From Archilochus colubris (Eukaryota; Chordata; Aves; Apodiformes; Trochilidae), in the NCBI GenBank assembly GCA_023079485.1, contig CM041092.1:7949127-8013126 (forward strand): a stretch of DNA of 64,000 bases. Reading direction: 5' to 3'. This document shows, in pieces, positions 52,322 through 63,495 of the stretch. The stretch's first letter is position 1, and every line of letters starts with the position of its first letter. The notes under the pieces were generated by a model. The model was not told the DNA's origin. It searched no databases and saw only the letters and a program-made list of their open reading frames with translations. A program made the position numbers and the translations under genes.

Positions 52322-54059
52322 ACATTATGCTATTTGGATGACAGCTGTGTCCATGGTATGAAAAATTTGGGATGTGAAGTAGTTCATAAAGAAAAAAACT
52401 GAACATAAAGAATTACAGAAATCAAGTCAACATGCTAGAAAAAGAGATTTTAAAAAGCTAAAAGCAAAAATGGCTGAGTCACTGAATAGTTAATTCTAGG
52501 GAGGTTTAACAACACTGCTACAAAATGTAAAGTTGAATTTTGATGTGTACAGCTGAACATCAGGAGATGGCAGTAGTGCTTGCTGAATTGAAAATCAGGG
52601 GAGATAGCTCTAGAAATTAAAATAAGTCATTTGGTAAGTTTGCTGAAGCAAATAACTGTATTCTAATTAATTAGAATGGTATATAATCATCCTATTTTAA
52701 TTGCTTTTATTGACTCTTTGGTGTGCCTAGTTTTGTGTCTTAGGTGTGCCTTTGTTTTTTTATTTGAAAACGTTGAAAACTACCATAGAGATTTATCAAT
52801 AATTTATTAATATCAGGATTTTGAAAGTCTTTCAAGAGCAAATGTCTGATTTTGTTCTTGGCCAAATTTATCTTTTATGTCTCTTGAAAGGTTAAAGCAT
52901 CAGTCTAACTCAGGATATCAGCTTTTAGAAGGCACTACATAAAAACAGTAATCCTTGCTTCTTAGACACAAAAACACTGCTTTATACACAGTCATTTAGC
53001 TTTACTGAGTAAAAGAGTGAAACAGTGACTCAGACACATGTACTTGAATTTAATCCATGAAACAACCAAAAGGGAATCTTTTCTTTAGTGTGCAGAATTT
53101 TCACATGTGATCTTTGCATTGTAAAGTACCTTTGGTTTCCTTCAGTGTGTACTAACACTTGAAATTTATTTTGGAGCCTAATCACAGTTTAAGTGCTTTG
53201 AAAAGCCCCAAAGGAGAAAAAAATCTTTTTATGAAGTTAAAAGAAGCAAATTTTGGAAGAAGTGGAGCTCTGTTTTATTGGTGAAATATAATTCAACACT
53301 AAGTGTTGAAAAGTAGCATATAATGTGTAGCTAATGAATAAATGAGGCTGTCTGGGCTTTTCATTTATGTAAGAGAAAATACTAAAATGCAGAAGCTCAA
53401 ACTGTTGTTTTTCTGTATGGATCAAGTGTGTTCATAATTGCTCATTATACTAAGAATATTTTCTGTATCCTTAAGACTGTGAACAACCTTGGATTTTTAA
53501 AGAAAAAAACATACTTTCATGTTAAAAGGAATGCTAACGTTATTAAATATCAGTCCCTGCAAAAGCCACCTTGGAATTGCAGAGCAGGAGGATGGGACAC
53601 TGAGGAAGCTTTTTTGGTGAACTCTGTATCAATCCAGCATAGAACCACCTGCAGAAGGAAGGTTCAAGGGGTCACACAGTCACAGTCAGGTCAAAGTTAT
53701 CTGGACTTCATCCTGTGACTGCACATCAATCTGCACCAGGGATATGGATCCATGCAAACTGAACATCTAATTTATTTTTTCTTCCTAGGATAGGACATGG
53801 AGGTGAGGGTGGGACAATCTCTTGCCCTTGGGTTGGTTTTAGTCCATCAGTAAGGCTCAGACAGCTATGGCAGATCTTGTGGGCTGAGCCCTTTGTGCTG
53901 TTGTTTTGCCCCAGGCCTGAAGCTGGTTGCTCTTTAGTTGTGCTGGTTCAGCTATTGAGAGACCATACATGAAACTGCATCATGGGAAGTACAAAGCTTA
54001 AAAAGGAATATCAGAAAAAATAGCAGTCAAAATGCCAAGGATCACACAACTGTTGGCAG

Positions 54060-55250
54060 GCTAAAGTGCAGAAACTGGAGGATTTACCTTCAGCTTATTA
54101 TGCTCATCACCATGGAATTTGTGTAATCATTTTTTTAAATCCATCTTCATTGTTGGCTGTGGCAATCAATCCAATAATTTATTTACATGTGTGTGAAAAA
54201 GATTTTCCTTTTGTTCTAAACCTGCTGCCTGAAAAATTCATTTGGTGTCCATTAGCTCCTGTTCTATGAGTAGCAGTGACTAATCATCCCCTATTCATCC
54301 TTTCTCAATTGGCATTTTTCCTGAGGAGTCTGACTGTTTAAACTCTCCTCTTGCTGAAGCCTTTATGAATCTCTGATGATCTTTGTTCTTCCCTTTTATC
54401 ACGTCCTTCCTGAGATGGAAAAATCAGAACTACATGTGCTTTACAGGATGCAGGAGTAACATGAATTTCTCTAGTGAGAGAAATTATTGTTTTCATTTAA
54501 TTATTTATTTTTATTTTATGATTTTAATTTTATTATTTTATTTTATTATTTTTAGTATTTTATTAATATTATTTAATGTTATTATTATTATTGCCCTTCT
54601 TTCAATGCCTTTACCAAAGAATTCCTGGCATTTTCATGTCATCTTGATGACTTCTGGATGATGTTATGATGTTTCAGGGAACTATCCGTGAGATACCCTT
54701 CCTGAATAACATGAACCAAATGTTATGTAGGTCTTGTACGGTTACTTTTTTTAAGATATTTTGTTACCCAGTCTCTCAATGTTATGAATATTATGAAAAC
54801 CCCTTGTAATCCTTGTGGTCTATTTTAGGTTTCGCTACCCTGAATAATTTTGTGCTGCCATTGGATATTATCACAGCTCCTTCATACTCTGCAAAGCACT
54901 TATGTGTGTCTGAAATAGCACAGATTCCTCTAAAAACTGAGAGTGTGACCTCCGTGTTTTGAAACATCTTTTACTCCTGCTGTTCCTTTACAGCTCCCTT
55001 GTTTATCCCTTACAGCTTCTGAGGGGGATAATGAAGTAGGGAAAAGGCTTTCAAAGTCATGGCTATTGAAGTACATTGCTTGCTCTCTGTTTCAGTTCAC
55101 AGTATTGAAGTCTTTGGGCTACCTGTAATTTTCTTTAGGTGAATCAAACACTTCCTCTTTTTGAAATTAAACTTATGAAACTTTTTCAGTAGGTTTTTCT
55201 TGTTTTCATTTCAAGGATGTTGACTTTGAATACCATGTAAGAATACAGCA
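54060..55250 (-). mobile_element. Ancient CR1 LINE relic (RT to 3' region), heavily decayed
   Basis: Read on the + strand, this long segment follows, in the right order, the reverse complement of the old amniote CR1 type known from turtles and crocodilians. Landmarks are TTTTCCTTTTGTTCTAAACC with CTGCTGCC (about 54205-54232), TCATTTGGTGTCCATTAGCT, a block equivalent to 'gaactatccatgagac' (54680-54700), TTTTGTTACCCAGTCTCTCA (about 54760-54780), CTGAATAATTTTGTGCTGCC (54840-54859), which is the decayed antisense of the FADDTKL catalytic box, and AAAGGCTTTCAAAGTC (about 55043-55058). Substitutions and indels are dense in every frame, so it is noncoding. Its 3' side is at the low coordinate. The ends are approximate. 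An AT-rich expansion (54496-54593) replaces part of the expected sequence. Confidence 0.8.
54496..54593. repeat. AT-rich (TTTTA/TTA) expansion inside the old CR1 relic
   Basis: About 98 bases of ATTTATTTTTATTTTA- and TTATTATTA-type sequence with only three G. It sits where an ordinary CR1 would have the mixed sequence between the GAGATGG and GTTTTCAGAGAACTATCC landmarks, so it grew by slippage after insertion. Confidence 0.9.
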
Positions 55251-58200
55251 TCATGTCTTGCACAGTTTGTCTAAATCTTAAATTCATGGGGTTTTCAGAC
55301 TAGTTTCTTAAGAAGAATCACTGTCTTTTAAAGTTCTTTTTTATCTGTGATCCCTCTTAACATTTTGCACTCAGTGCATTATTTGCTTGTATTTCACTTG
55401 CACAATCCTTTTTTTCTGTATGGAAGTGATGGAAATCCATGGGAGTTCTGTAGTACCTAATACACTGAATTTGTTTTGTTTAGCTTTAGGTTTGCTTTGG
55501 CAGTCAGACATTTCTCTGGCAAAACCAATTCTCTCATTCCTACCAAGTCAGTTGTGAAATATTAGGTCAACAAGTGGTTGCACAGCTGATGTCAACAACA
55601 CAGATTAGACTTTTATGAACATAGGAACATCTTTGAGGATCAAAGACTGCTAGAAAGATGGACAGGACCCATGTGGCAAAGTGGATCCAATCCATTAAGG
55701 AGTAGAATAAAATCCTTCTGTGTTCCAGCTATCTATAAAACCATATCTTGCTGTGAAAAGTAGGATCAGAGCTATCAGAAAAGGATGACTTTCCTACCTA
55801 CTTCATCAGGTGTCTGCTAGGATTTGGGACATGCTAGGCTGCTCACTGAAAGTGGACTTGAACAACAGCAAGGAATTTTTTTACTAAGTTCCACAAATGA
55901 TGAGTTCAGTGCAAAACTTGCTCTGGTGGTGCAAAGTTTTCACCTTTGTAGACAGATGAAGTACATGACAATGTTGTCAGTCTGTCAGTGGGTAAGATTT
56001 TTAATACCTTTTTGTAGAAACTGAGAATTAGATTCGTTAGAATGAACAGGTGTTTAATAAGAACAACAAATCAGTTTATTAATATTATTAAATATTAATA
56101 AGTGTGTATTATTATTACTTGATGCTGACAGTAATGTCAAATGCTGTCTGGTCAGTGGTTTTCTTTTAGGCAACAGGGTTGAAAAAAAAGATGACAAAAT
56201 GTTATGCAGAAGTCTGGTTTCCTGGAATAATTTTAGTCTAATTTCTGATTCTGACAAGCCTTGAATCTGTTTAAGCATTGTATTGTTCAATGAGTTTCTC
56301 AAGGCAGTGACAGATAACGTTAGATAATCCATCTGAGTAATATTATTGGACATGTTCTCCTATCAGTAAACATACTGCTCTGCTAAACTAATTATAGAGC
56401 TGGCTTAATGTGGAAGGCTTCTAACACAACAATCATTAACTAATGATTCTGCAACTAAGTTACAGTCCAGTAAGCTAAATATTGGAAAACTGTTTTCACA
56501 AAAGTATTGGAACACTTAAAACCTGGATGAAAATTAAGAGTGTCTGAGCAGAGAGTAAACCCTTAGCAGACTTTTGCTTCTTTTTTTCTCATCTCATTTC
56601 ACAATTGCTTAACATTGAGATTTACTTAGAAGGCCCCTCTGTATATTTGAAGTGAATTTCAGTACAGAAAGTTAAGTGGGTTGGTTTGGTTCTCTCCTCT
56701 AACTCGAGACTTGCCAGCTCTCCACAGAGAAGATCAATAGATGAAGATGACTTGCAGTTTTCCTTTCCTTTTCTTGTTGCCACAATATTACCATGAGTTT
56801 TGCAAGTCTGAGAAAGGCATTGGCAGAGGTGGTTGGAGAAACAGTTCCCAGCCCCCTCAAAATAAAAGGAAAAGTTGGCATGAAAAAAGGGAAAATGTCT
56901 TTAAAAAGAAAACACAAAATACAGTTGTTGTTTTTGTTAAATTGATACATTTTCCGTAAGACTTCTCAAGTCTTAACCCTGAGGTCATCAGCTGCCATGT
57001 CCTGCCATGGAGGTGTCTGACTACATCCTCTCATCCCACTCGTCAGTCTTCTACCTTCTTTGTGAAGAAGGAATGGCAAATGATAGCTTTATCTATAGAC
57101 TAGGGGGCACATTTGTGACATGGTAGCAGTAGCTCTAGACCTTGCTTTCATCAGCATTCACTCCCTTAAAAATCAATTCAGATAGTCATGACAACCACAT
57201 TTTCTTAGTAGGCACCATGGTGAATAGTGAGGATTTCATTTTTATAGTTAAACAAATCAGGATCTGAAAAATTTCTGTTGGTGACAGTGCCTTTGGAGTG
57301 GTCATTTTGCTTCCCTGACCTTATTAGAAGACTTTCTCTTCCTCTTGGGAGAGATGAATGCAGTTGCTGTACAGTACATAGCAAAGCTTCTCTTAAAGGA
57401 ACACTTGGTGGGCAAAACCAGAAATGTTTAGTTATATAATCTGCCACCATAGACAGGTAATAAAAGTTATGTCAGTGATCATTTACCAGAGATTACTAAA
57501 TGCTTTCTCATGTAATCTTTTTGGCTCTGAGTTCATGTTCAGCCTTGGCTGAGTGAAGTGTTTCAAGATTGGCTTTTTTTGGTAGCATTTTCATGAAAAT
57601 GCAAGATGTACCTCAAATGATGAATAATAGTGAAACTACTACGAATTAGAGTGTGAATGTGTTGTATGTGCAGGGATGTTGTCAAGGTGAGTAAAATCTG
57701 TTTTAGTATATTGATTTGATGAGCTAGTAACCATGGTTTCTGCCTTTCTCCTGCTCTCCATTCACAGACTTTCATTTACTGGATAAATACCCTCAACTAC
57801 AGGAAAGCAATAGTTTTTAGACTTTGAGGAAAGAGAATCAAAGGAAAGTATTCCCAGAAACTGAATATCTGTGTGAATCATGAGTCGCAAAAAATACTCT
57901 ATTCTAAGGAGTTTTTATCCTGGCTGATTGGAGTGACTTTACCAATGGCAAGGCTGGCAAGCACAGATAGTCCTCTGTCATTAACATGGTGACAGAAAGC
58001 TAAAGCTTTAAAGATGAAACTTGAGATTTAGTCCAGCTGTCAAGGGCTACATGTATGCCCCAGAGGCAGCTATTATGACAAATTCCTTTCTGTTCTCTTG
58101 TTGAATTGTGGCTTGCGAAAAATTTTGCTTTTTATTTTCAAGTAAGACCACGACAAAAACAGTGATCTGAGTAGTAAAGCTCAAAGTAACATCTTAAAGG

Positions 58201-61200
58201 TCTACTGTATATAAAATAAAAAAGAATTTTGTAAAGCTTTGTATTATGTACCAGATGCTGGGTTTTTACTATGGGTAAAGATCTGATTACCTTTTATTTT
58301 CAGAGGAGACTTAAAAATAAAATCTACACACAAAAGTTCCTACCTTTAACACATGGCAGTAAGCATGATTCTCATACTTCAACTACACAGCTTATTGAAC
58401 CATTTGATAAACATCCTTTTGGCTTTGATAGCATTTCATCAGACACTTATATTTATATTTGAACTTTGAATTAGTAAATTTCGGGGCCCAAGACATATTG
58501 GTCAGTTATTTTTCATGTGCTTCCTGCTGTTTTTCTAATTTTTTTAAACTTTGCTAGACTAAGTAATTCTTGCTTTCATCTTTTTCCTTTGTCATAACAA
58601 ATATTAACCTGGGAAAAGTGCAATAGCAGTCTCAATAGCTAACCTAGATGTTTCAATCAGTAATTGAAATAGATCTGATTAACATTTGTTTTAAGTTCAG
58701 ATCTTCACAATAGCAGTAATGGGCTGTATTTGATATTCTTTTTTAGAAATTACCCTTTGAGATGTCAGTTAAAGTAATCTAAACATTCAGAGCTTTAAAG
58801 TTGATTCTTTCAAAAGACCCAGCATCTAGAAAGAATAATTTCTTTGGGGTATACCAAGCTTTGTCAGTCTCAAACCTCTTGAAAATGTTAATTAGCACCA
58901 AATAAAGAACAATGAAAAAGGTCTTCAGTCTTCCTTGGAGACTAAGATTTGGGACAAGTAATTTTGCACGTGAGTTGAATATGCAAGCTGAAAGAGATTT
59001 AAATATCTGATTTTAATAGCTTTCATCCCACTGGGAGAGACACTTTTGATTATCTATGACCTATACCAATTATTGTGATTCTCCCTGTAGGCTAGCCATG
59101 ATTTTAATAACTAATCAAACTAAGCCTTAAGGTTCTGTAAAATGCCAAATATGTACTTGCACTCTTGCTAGCTACAGAGCTCATTTGCTGCCTGACCTTG
59201 TTTCAGCTTCTTAAATTACTTATTCTCAACACATTGAAATATTTACCTTTTAAACTAAAATTTGTTTGAAAAGTGAAATAAAATTGATAACAAATAGTAA
59301 CTTCTTTGTGTTTGGTTTCAGATCAGGTATAGTCACAAAATACTGTTGGACGCTCAATTGAAATCAAAGTTGGCTTGATGGATGCTGGGGCATGAAATGT
59401 CAGTAGAACAATGGTATAAATGAAGTCAGATTTTAAAGCAGTGACTTAATTAAAATAAGTATACATTTGACAGTACTGATCTCACCTTCCTTTCTTGGTC
59501 AGAAGTGTGCCTTGTCTATTAAGCTAAGAAGATTTGTGCCAGATAGGTTACAGGAGGCCAGTTAGAGCCAGAAATTGAAATAGTCTTCTGCTGAGGATCT
59601 GCTAAGTTTTTTAGACCTACTCTTCTAAAAATACACTGGCTGACTTGATACAGGGAATTTTGTATTTATTTATCAAAGTACTCAATTCAGGAAAAATTAT
59701 TGGGAAGCTTTATGCAGCCTTTTCCTTTGTTCAGTCTCTATGGCCCTGTTTCTTGGTAGTATGACCGGAGGAGATTTTAGCATCATCCTGTAAGGAACAG
59801 CATGTTGAGTTTGTCCTGTTATAGGTCACAGTAAATTTATAGAAGTGAGTTATAGTCAACACTTAAGCTGTGTATAAAGTGTTGCATAGAGTCAAACCCA
59901 TTTGTTGAAGTAAAAGATTTTTAGAAAATCCTCAATGAAATTCTGTTCACAGTTGTATACAAGGTGAATACTTGGAAAAGCTTATCAAAGAAGTAGAGTT
60001 TTATATAGAAAAAAATAGCATTTAAATTGAAGTTTGTCTTTATCCTACTAAGCATTGTGCATATGTAAAAATACCTAAAATGCATGTTCATAAGCATTTT
60101 TAAATGTAGGGAGGAAGATGATTCTGGACTAACAGAAATAATAGGGGGAAAGACTGCTGAAGGGAGAGAGAGTGAAGTCAAGGAAATTAACAGTACCTAT
60201 TATTAATCTGTCTCTCATATGGCCATAAAAGCCAATTCTGTACATTTCAGATGGTCTCTGAGTGAGTGAGCTCACTGGGAAGATACATGACTACACACCA
60301 CAGTTATATCTTGGTCCCATCTTCAATGGCATTGTTCCTGCTTGACACCTTAATTGTGTCATTTTAACTGTAGAATAGAAAAAGAGGGAAGACTAATCCC
60401 TTGGGTTTTCTTTTCTCAGGGTTCCTCATTGTTCTATTACCTCTTTCTCTTAGTACTTTTATACCTCTTACATACAGGTTTCATAGTTCATATGTGGCTG
60501 CTAATGCTCTTCCCTGCAGGATGGCTGTATAATTCAAAAATCAGACCTGATTTTAAATTTTCTGACCTAGTGTTTGGTCACCACCTTCATATTCTTTTCC
60601 AGAAGTGAAAGAAGAATTTGTTTGGGTCTCCCTGGGCTGTCAGAACTTCTACAAAATTCCTGGGGAGAGCAATTTCCAAACTTCACAGCTTGCTTGCCTA
60701 TGCACTTGTCTTTATCCCTTTTCCATGCAGGTGGCATGGTGCTTGGGAGTGATGGCAGCTGAGAGGAGCTCCATTTTTCTATAGTTGTGTGTTCAGTCTG
60801 ATTGGAGACTGTGTTAAGTGCTGTTAAGTCCTGGAGAGCTGATGCTAAGTCCCTCATCTTTTAACACCCAATGCCTCTTGATGCAGACTATGGAATACAT
60901 AGTAATCAGGAGCCTTTTCACAAGTATAGTTTCTCCATGATTATAGTTTTTTTGAGTTTTTAAGCTTCTTACCTTCACTAGGTTAAAAACTTTTTTTGTA
61001 TAAATTATAGAATTTTGTTTTTCATTCCTCTGTTGATGTCTCTTCCACATTCTTCTCAGCCCTACCTGTAGCTGCCATTCCCTTTTCTGTCTTTCTCTCT
61101 GCTTGTCACAGGAGCCTGTTGTCTCTTCACTGTGTTGCTGCAGACAGTGATGATTACTGTTGTCGTTCATGTTTTAGGGCTGCTTCTTAACCTTTCAAGT

Positions 61201-61879
61201 ATCCCCTACCTGTTCCTTTTAGTATCCAGCTTTTCATGGCCCATTCTGTACCCTGCTGTGCACAACTCCATCTGTGCTGAGCTGTGCTCCATTATGATAC
61301 ACTCGGTACCAAAAATCTCAGAGAATGCAAACCTTGAAAGCAGGTTTAGCTTCAGGAAAATAAAAATCCAGCCCACAAGGTTTCACAGGCTTTGAGTTTG
61401 CTTTTATGCATGTTCCCATCCCTCAAAAAGTAACACTTGTGTCTCAAACCAATTAGAGGTGTTTAGAAATGTAACACTTTTAAATGTTAGTATTTCAGGC
61501 AGTGAAGTTTAGCTATTTTCAGATATTCTGGAGAAGATTTCAGCACATTCTGTACTGACTTCCAAGGCTGCTATAGTCCTGAAAGTTGGAGAGGGACTGC
61601 TTGGATTTCTCCTTTCCCCACCCTTTCCCTGAAGGCAAAGCTACTCAACATTTCAAAATGTAATCCATCTCCTTTTCAGTCAAATGCATGTCCTCTGCTT
61701 GGTCTGGGGCCCACAAATAAATCTAGACTTGCTTTCTTGCTTTTGAGGAACAGTAGGGACTGCCACTGCTTCTAGGTATAATATAGCTGAGTTTTACTTT
61801 GCAGAAGGTGGGAAACAAGATTCAGTCTATCTGCCACTAGATAAACACCACAAAGTGTCTTGAAACTTTTTCATTTTTT
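55251..61879. other. AT-rich unique region, no gene seen
   Basis: Only short chance frames of 60-118 codons were found. No RNA gene, repeat tail or satellite was recognised. The far left end may still belong to the decayed CR1 before it. Confidence 0.5.
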
Positions 61880-62560
61880 TTATTTTCCTGTTAAAATCAT
61901 GTTGCTGGCTTTAGATAGATTATGTGCATATCTAGATATATTTGTCCATGTGACTAGCACCATTGATAAAATCCAGCAGCTGCAGTAAAATATTGGAAAA
62001 CCAGCTTAAAAATGGGGTTTTCAGAACACCAGCCTACAAAGTGCTCCAATGCTACTCCTCGTACATTGTTGTCTTGCTACTGATCACCTTGGACTTCAGG
62101 GAAGATCCAACACTTCTGACTGTCCCTTTATATTTACTACTATAAATTCTTCATTAATTACTGCATTTTATATTCAAAATATTTCCCATGTGATGCCTTA
62201 TAAAATACTGCCCCGAAATCCATGAAGATTTTATCAGCTGTGTGTTGTTCTTATCAATCAGATTAGTTACCCTTCAAAGAAGGTAACAAATTTATCTGGC
62301 AAATCTACATTTGCTAAATCTAAATTGGTTTTTATCTCATTTTCTGTTTACTTTCTTGTATTTCATTGCATATTTCATTGCATATTGCAATGTATTACAT
62401 TGCATTAACACATTGCATGTGTTAATGAAGCCAGACTAATGGGTGTGAAGCTGGGTGGTCATCAGATGATCATCTCATCTTCTTTTGGAAACTGAGGAGC
62501 TTATTCCCTGTGTGACACTTGCCTGCTTTACCTGCAGCTACATTGGTCAACTCCCTTAAG
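61880..62560 (-). mobile_element. Ancient CR1/L3-type LINE relic, heavily decayed
   Basis: On the + strand the order of landmarks fits the antisense of the RT region of old CR1/L3 elements: CACCATTGATAAA (about 61959-61971, equivalent to the N-I-F-I-N-D-L box), AACACCAGCC and GTGCTCCAA (equivalent to the proline-rich P-Q-G-S-V-L-G stretch), CTACTGATCACC (62077-62088), GTGATGCCTTATAAAATACT (about 62190-62209, the 'tcaaaggctttactgaaatc' block), then ATCAGATTAGTTACCCTTCA and AATTTATCTGGCAAA, and later a block recalling 'gaagttaggctgacaggtctgtag' (about 62427-62455). All frames are broken. A CATTGCA expansion interrupts it at 62361-62427. The boundaries and the choice between CR1 and L3 are uncertain. 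Confidence 0.65.
62361..62427. repeat. CATTGCA cluster with 12-bp duplication and 11-bp-arm hairpin
   Basis: TTTCATTGCATA is repeated exactly at 62361-62372 and 62373-62384. CATTGCA occurs four times on the + strand and once on the minus strand in this stretch. CATTAACACAT (62403-62413) and ATGTGTTAATG (62417-62427) are perfect inverted arms around TGC. It looks like a local expansion within an old LINE. Confidence 0.93.
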
Positions 62561-63142
62561 GCCAGATTGCTCCACAGTCATAAATCAGAATTTCCTAGGC
62601 TTTTTGTTGCTATGCCTCAAGCATCAGAATTCTGTCTCTGAGACAGAATTGTGCACTGGTAAAACAAAATGTTCAATTGCTGAGAATTTTTTTTTTTTTT
62701 TATCCTTCCATGTGGGGTTTTAAAATTTCCATTCCTTCGTGCAGAACTGAACACAGTGCTTTGGGTTCTCAATCTCCCAACCCATCACCTCCCTTACACT
62801 TTTCCTGAAGAACAGAAAATTCAGAGAATCTCTGGGTGAGGAGGAGTGATTTTTCTTTAACTGTTGTAGCCAACAGATTGCTGTCACATGTAAAGTTAGT
62901 CCAGAATCTGAATTATTGTGGTTCACAGTAGCTTTTGTGTAGGTGCTCTTTGAATGAAGAAAGTATATAGCCCAGTAGCTGAGATTTAGATTCTGACTCA
63001 ATTTCAGGTCTCATCCTTAATGGAAATAAACATTCCCTAATTAGAGAGGCTGTACTAGCGCATGCTTCTGGGCTCCTGTGATTTGATTCTTTTTGTGGAA
63101 TGTCAGCCAAGGTAATACCTACAAAAAGTACTTTACTTCTCT
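62561..63142. other. AT-rich spacer with poly-T, no gene seen
   Basis: Contains a T run at about 62687-62702. Otherwise mixed unique sequence with only short frames. Confidence 0.6.
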
Positions 63143-63304
63143 GTAGTGAAATGAGGCAATGAGGAAACCAGGTGCCACTAATTACCAGGTAGTAATGAGC
63201 TTGTGTTAAGCCCACCTGTGCCTGATTAGGGGGGCCCCAACTGTGCATGAGCAGAATTAGGGGGCAATAAAAGGTGAGGCCTGAGACACAAGCTCAGCTC
63301 ACTC
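63143..63304 (+). promoter_or_regulatory. Promoter-like module, possible LTR U3/R or lncRNA promoter
   Basis: This stretch is clearly GC-richer than its surroundings. It starts with TGTAGTGAAATG, carries CACCTGTGCC (E-box CACCTG), a run GATTAGGGGGG echoed by GAATTAGGGGG, and a TATA-like CAATAAAAGG at 63265-63274. An initiator-like TCACTCC has its A at 63301, about 33 bp downstream of the TATA-like core, which is correct spacing for RNA polymerase II. The TG start and the AATAAA within the TATA-like box would also suit an LTR. However, I see no matching CA end, target duplication, second LTR, primer-binding site or viral gene. Confidence 0.4.
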
Positions 63305-63495
63305 CTGAGCAAGCCAGCAGAGAGGTTGGTTGAATCTGGAGCAGTAGCACTGAGCCAGGCTGACCGGTCCTGAGGGCAACCAACTCAGGGCACAGTACAG
63401 TCTCCATGGGGTGACTTGTTTAGTTGGTGGCACTAAAGGCTGAGAGAAAGGGACTTCTGGGCTGTCTTTCTGAGGTCTGTGTCTCTATATCTCAG
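63301..63495 (+). ncRNA. Hypothetical noncoding first exon with splice donor
   Basis: If transcription starts near 63301, the sequence runs for about 195 bases to CTCAG|GTAAAA at 63495|63496, a good 5' splice site. The interval is GC-rich (GAGCAAGCCAGCAGAGAGG, CAGGCTGACCGGTCC). No substantial open frame or known protein is visible, so an untranslated first exon or the R/U5 part of an LTR are both possible. This is inferred from signal spacing only. Confidence 0.3.

Larger units (their letters stand above)
37906..54059. other. Long AT-rich unique region, no gene seen
   Basis: No convincing exon, tRNA or transposon was found. The longest non-repetitive frames (50674-51141 on the + strand, 50718-51068 on the minus strand) overlap each other and match nothing I recognise. 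Simple-sequence tracts are listed separately. Decayed repeats below my recognition limit are likely. Confidence 0.5.

Noticed and set aside
63420..63450. Possible retroviral primer-binding site starting TGGTGGCACTAAAG after the promoter-like module
   Set aside because: It lacks a convincing 18-base complement to a tRNA 3' end, and no CA terminus or gag-like frame follows within the window.
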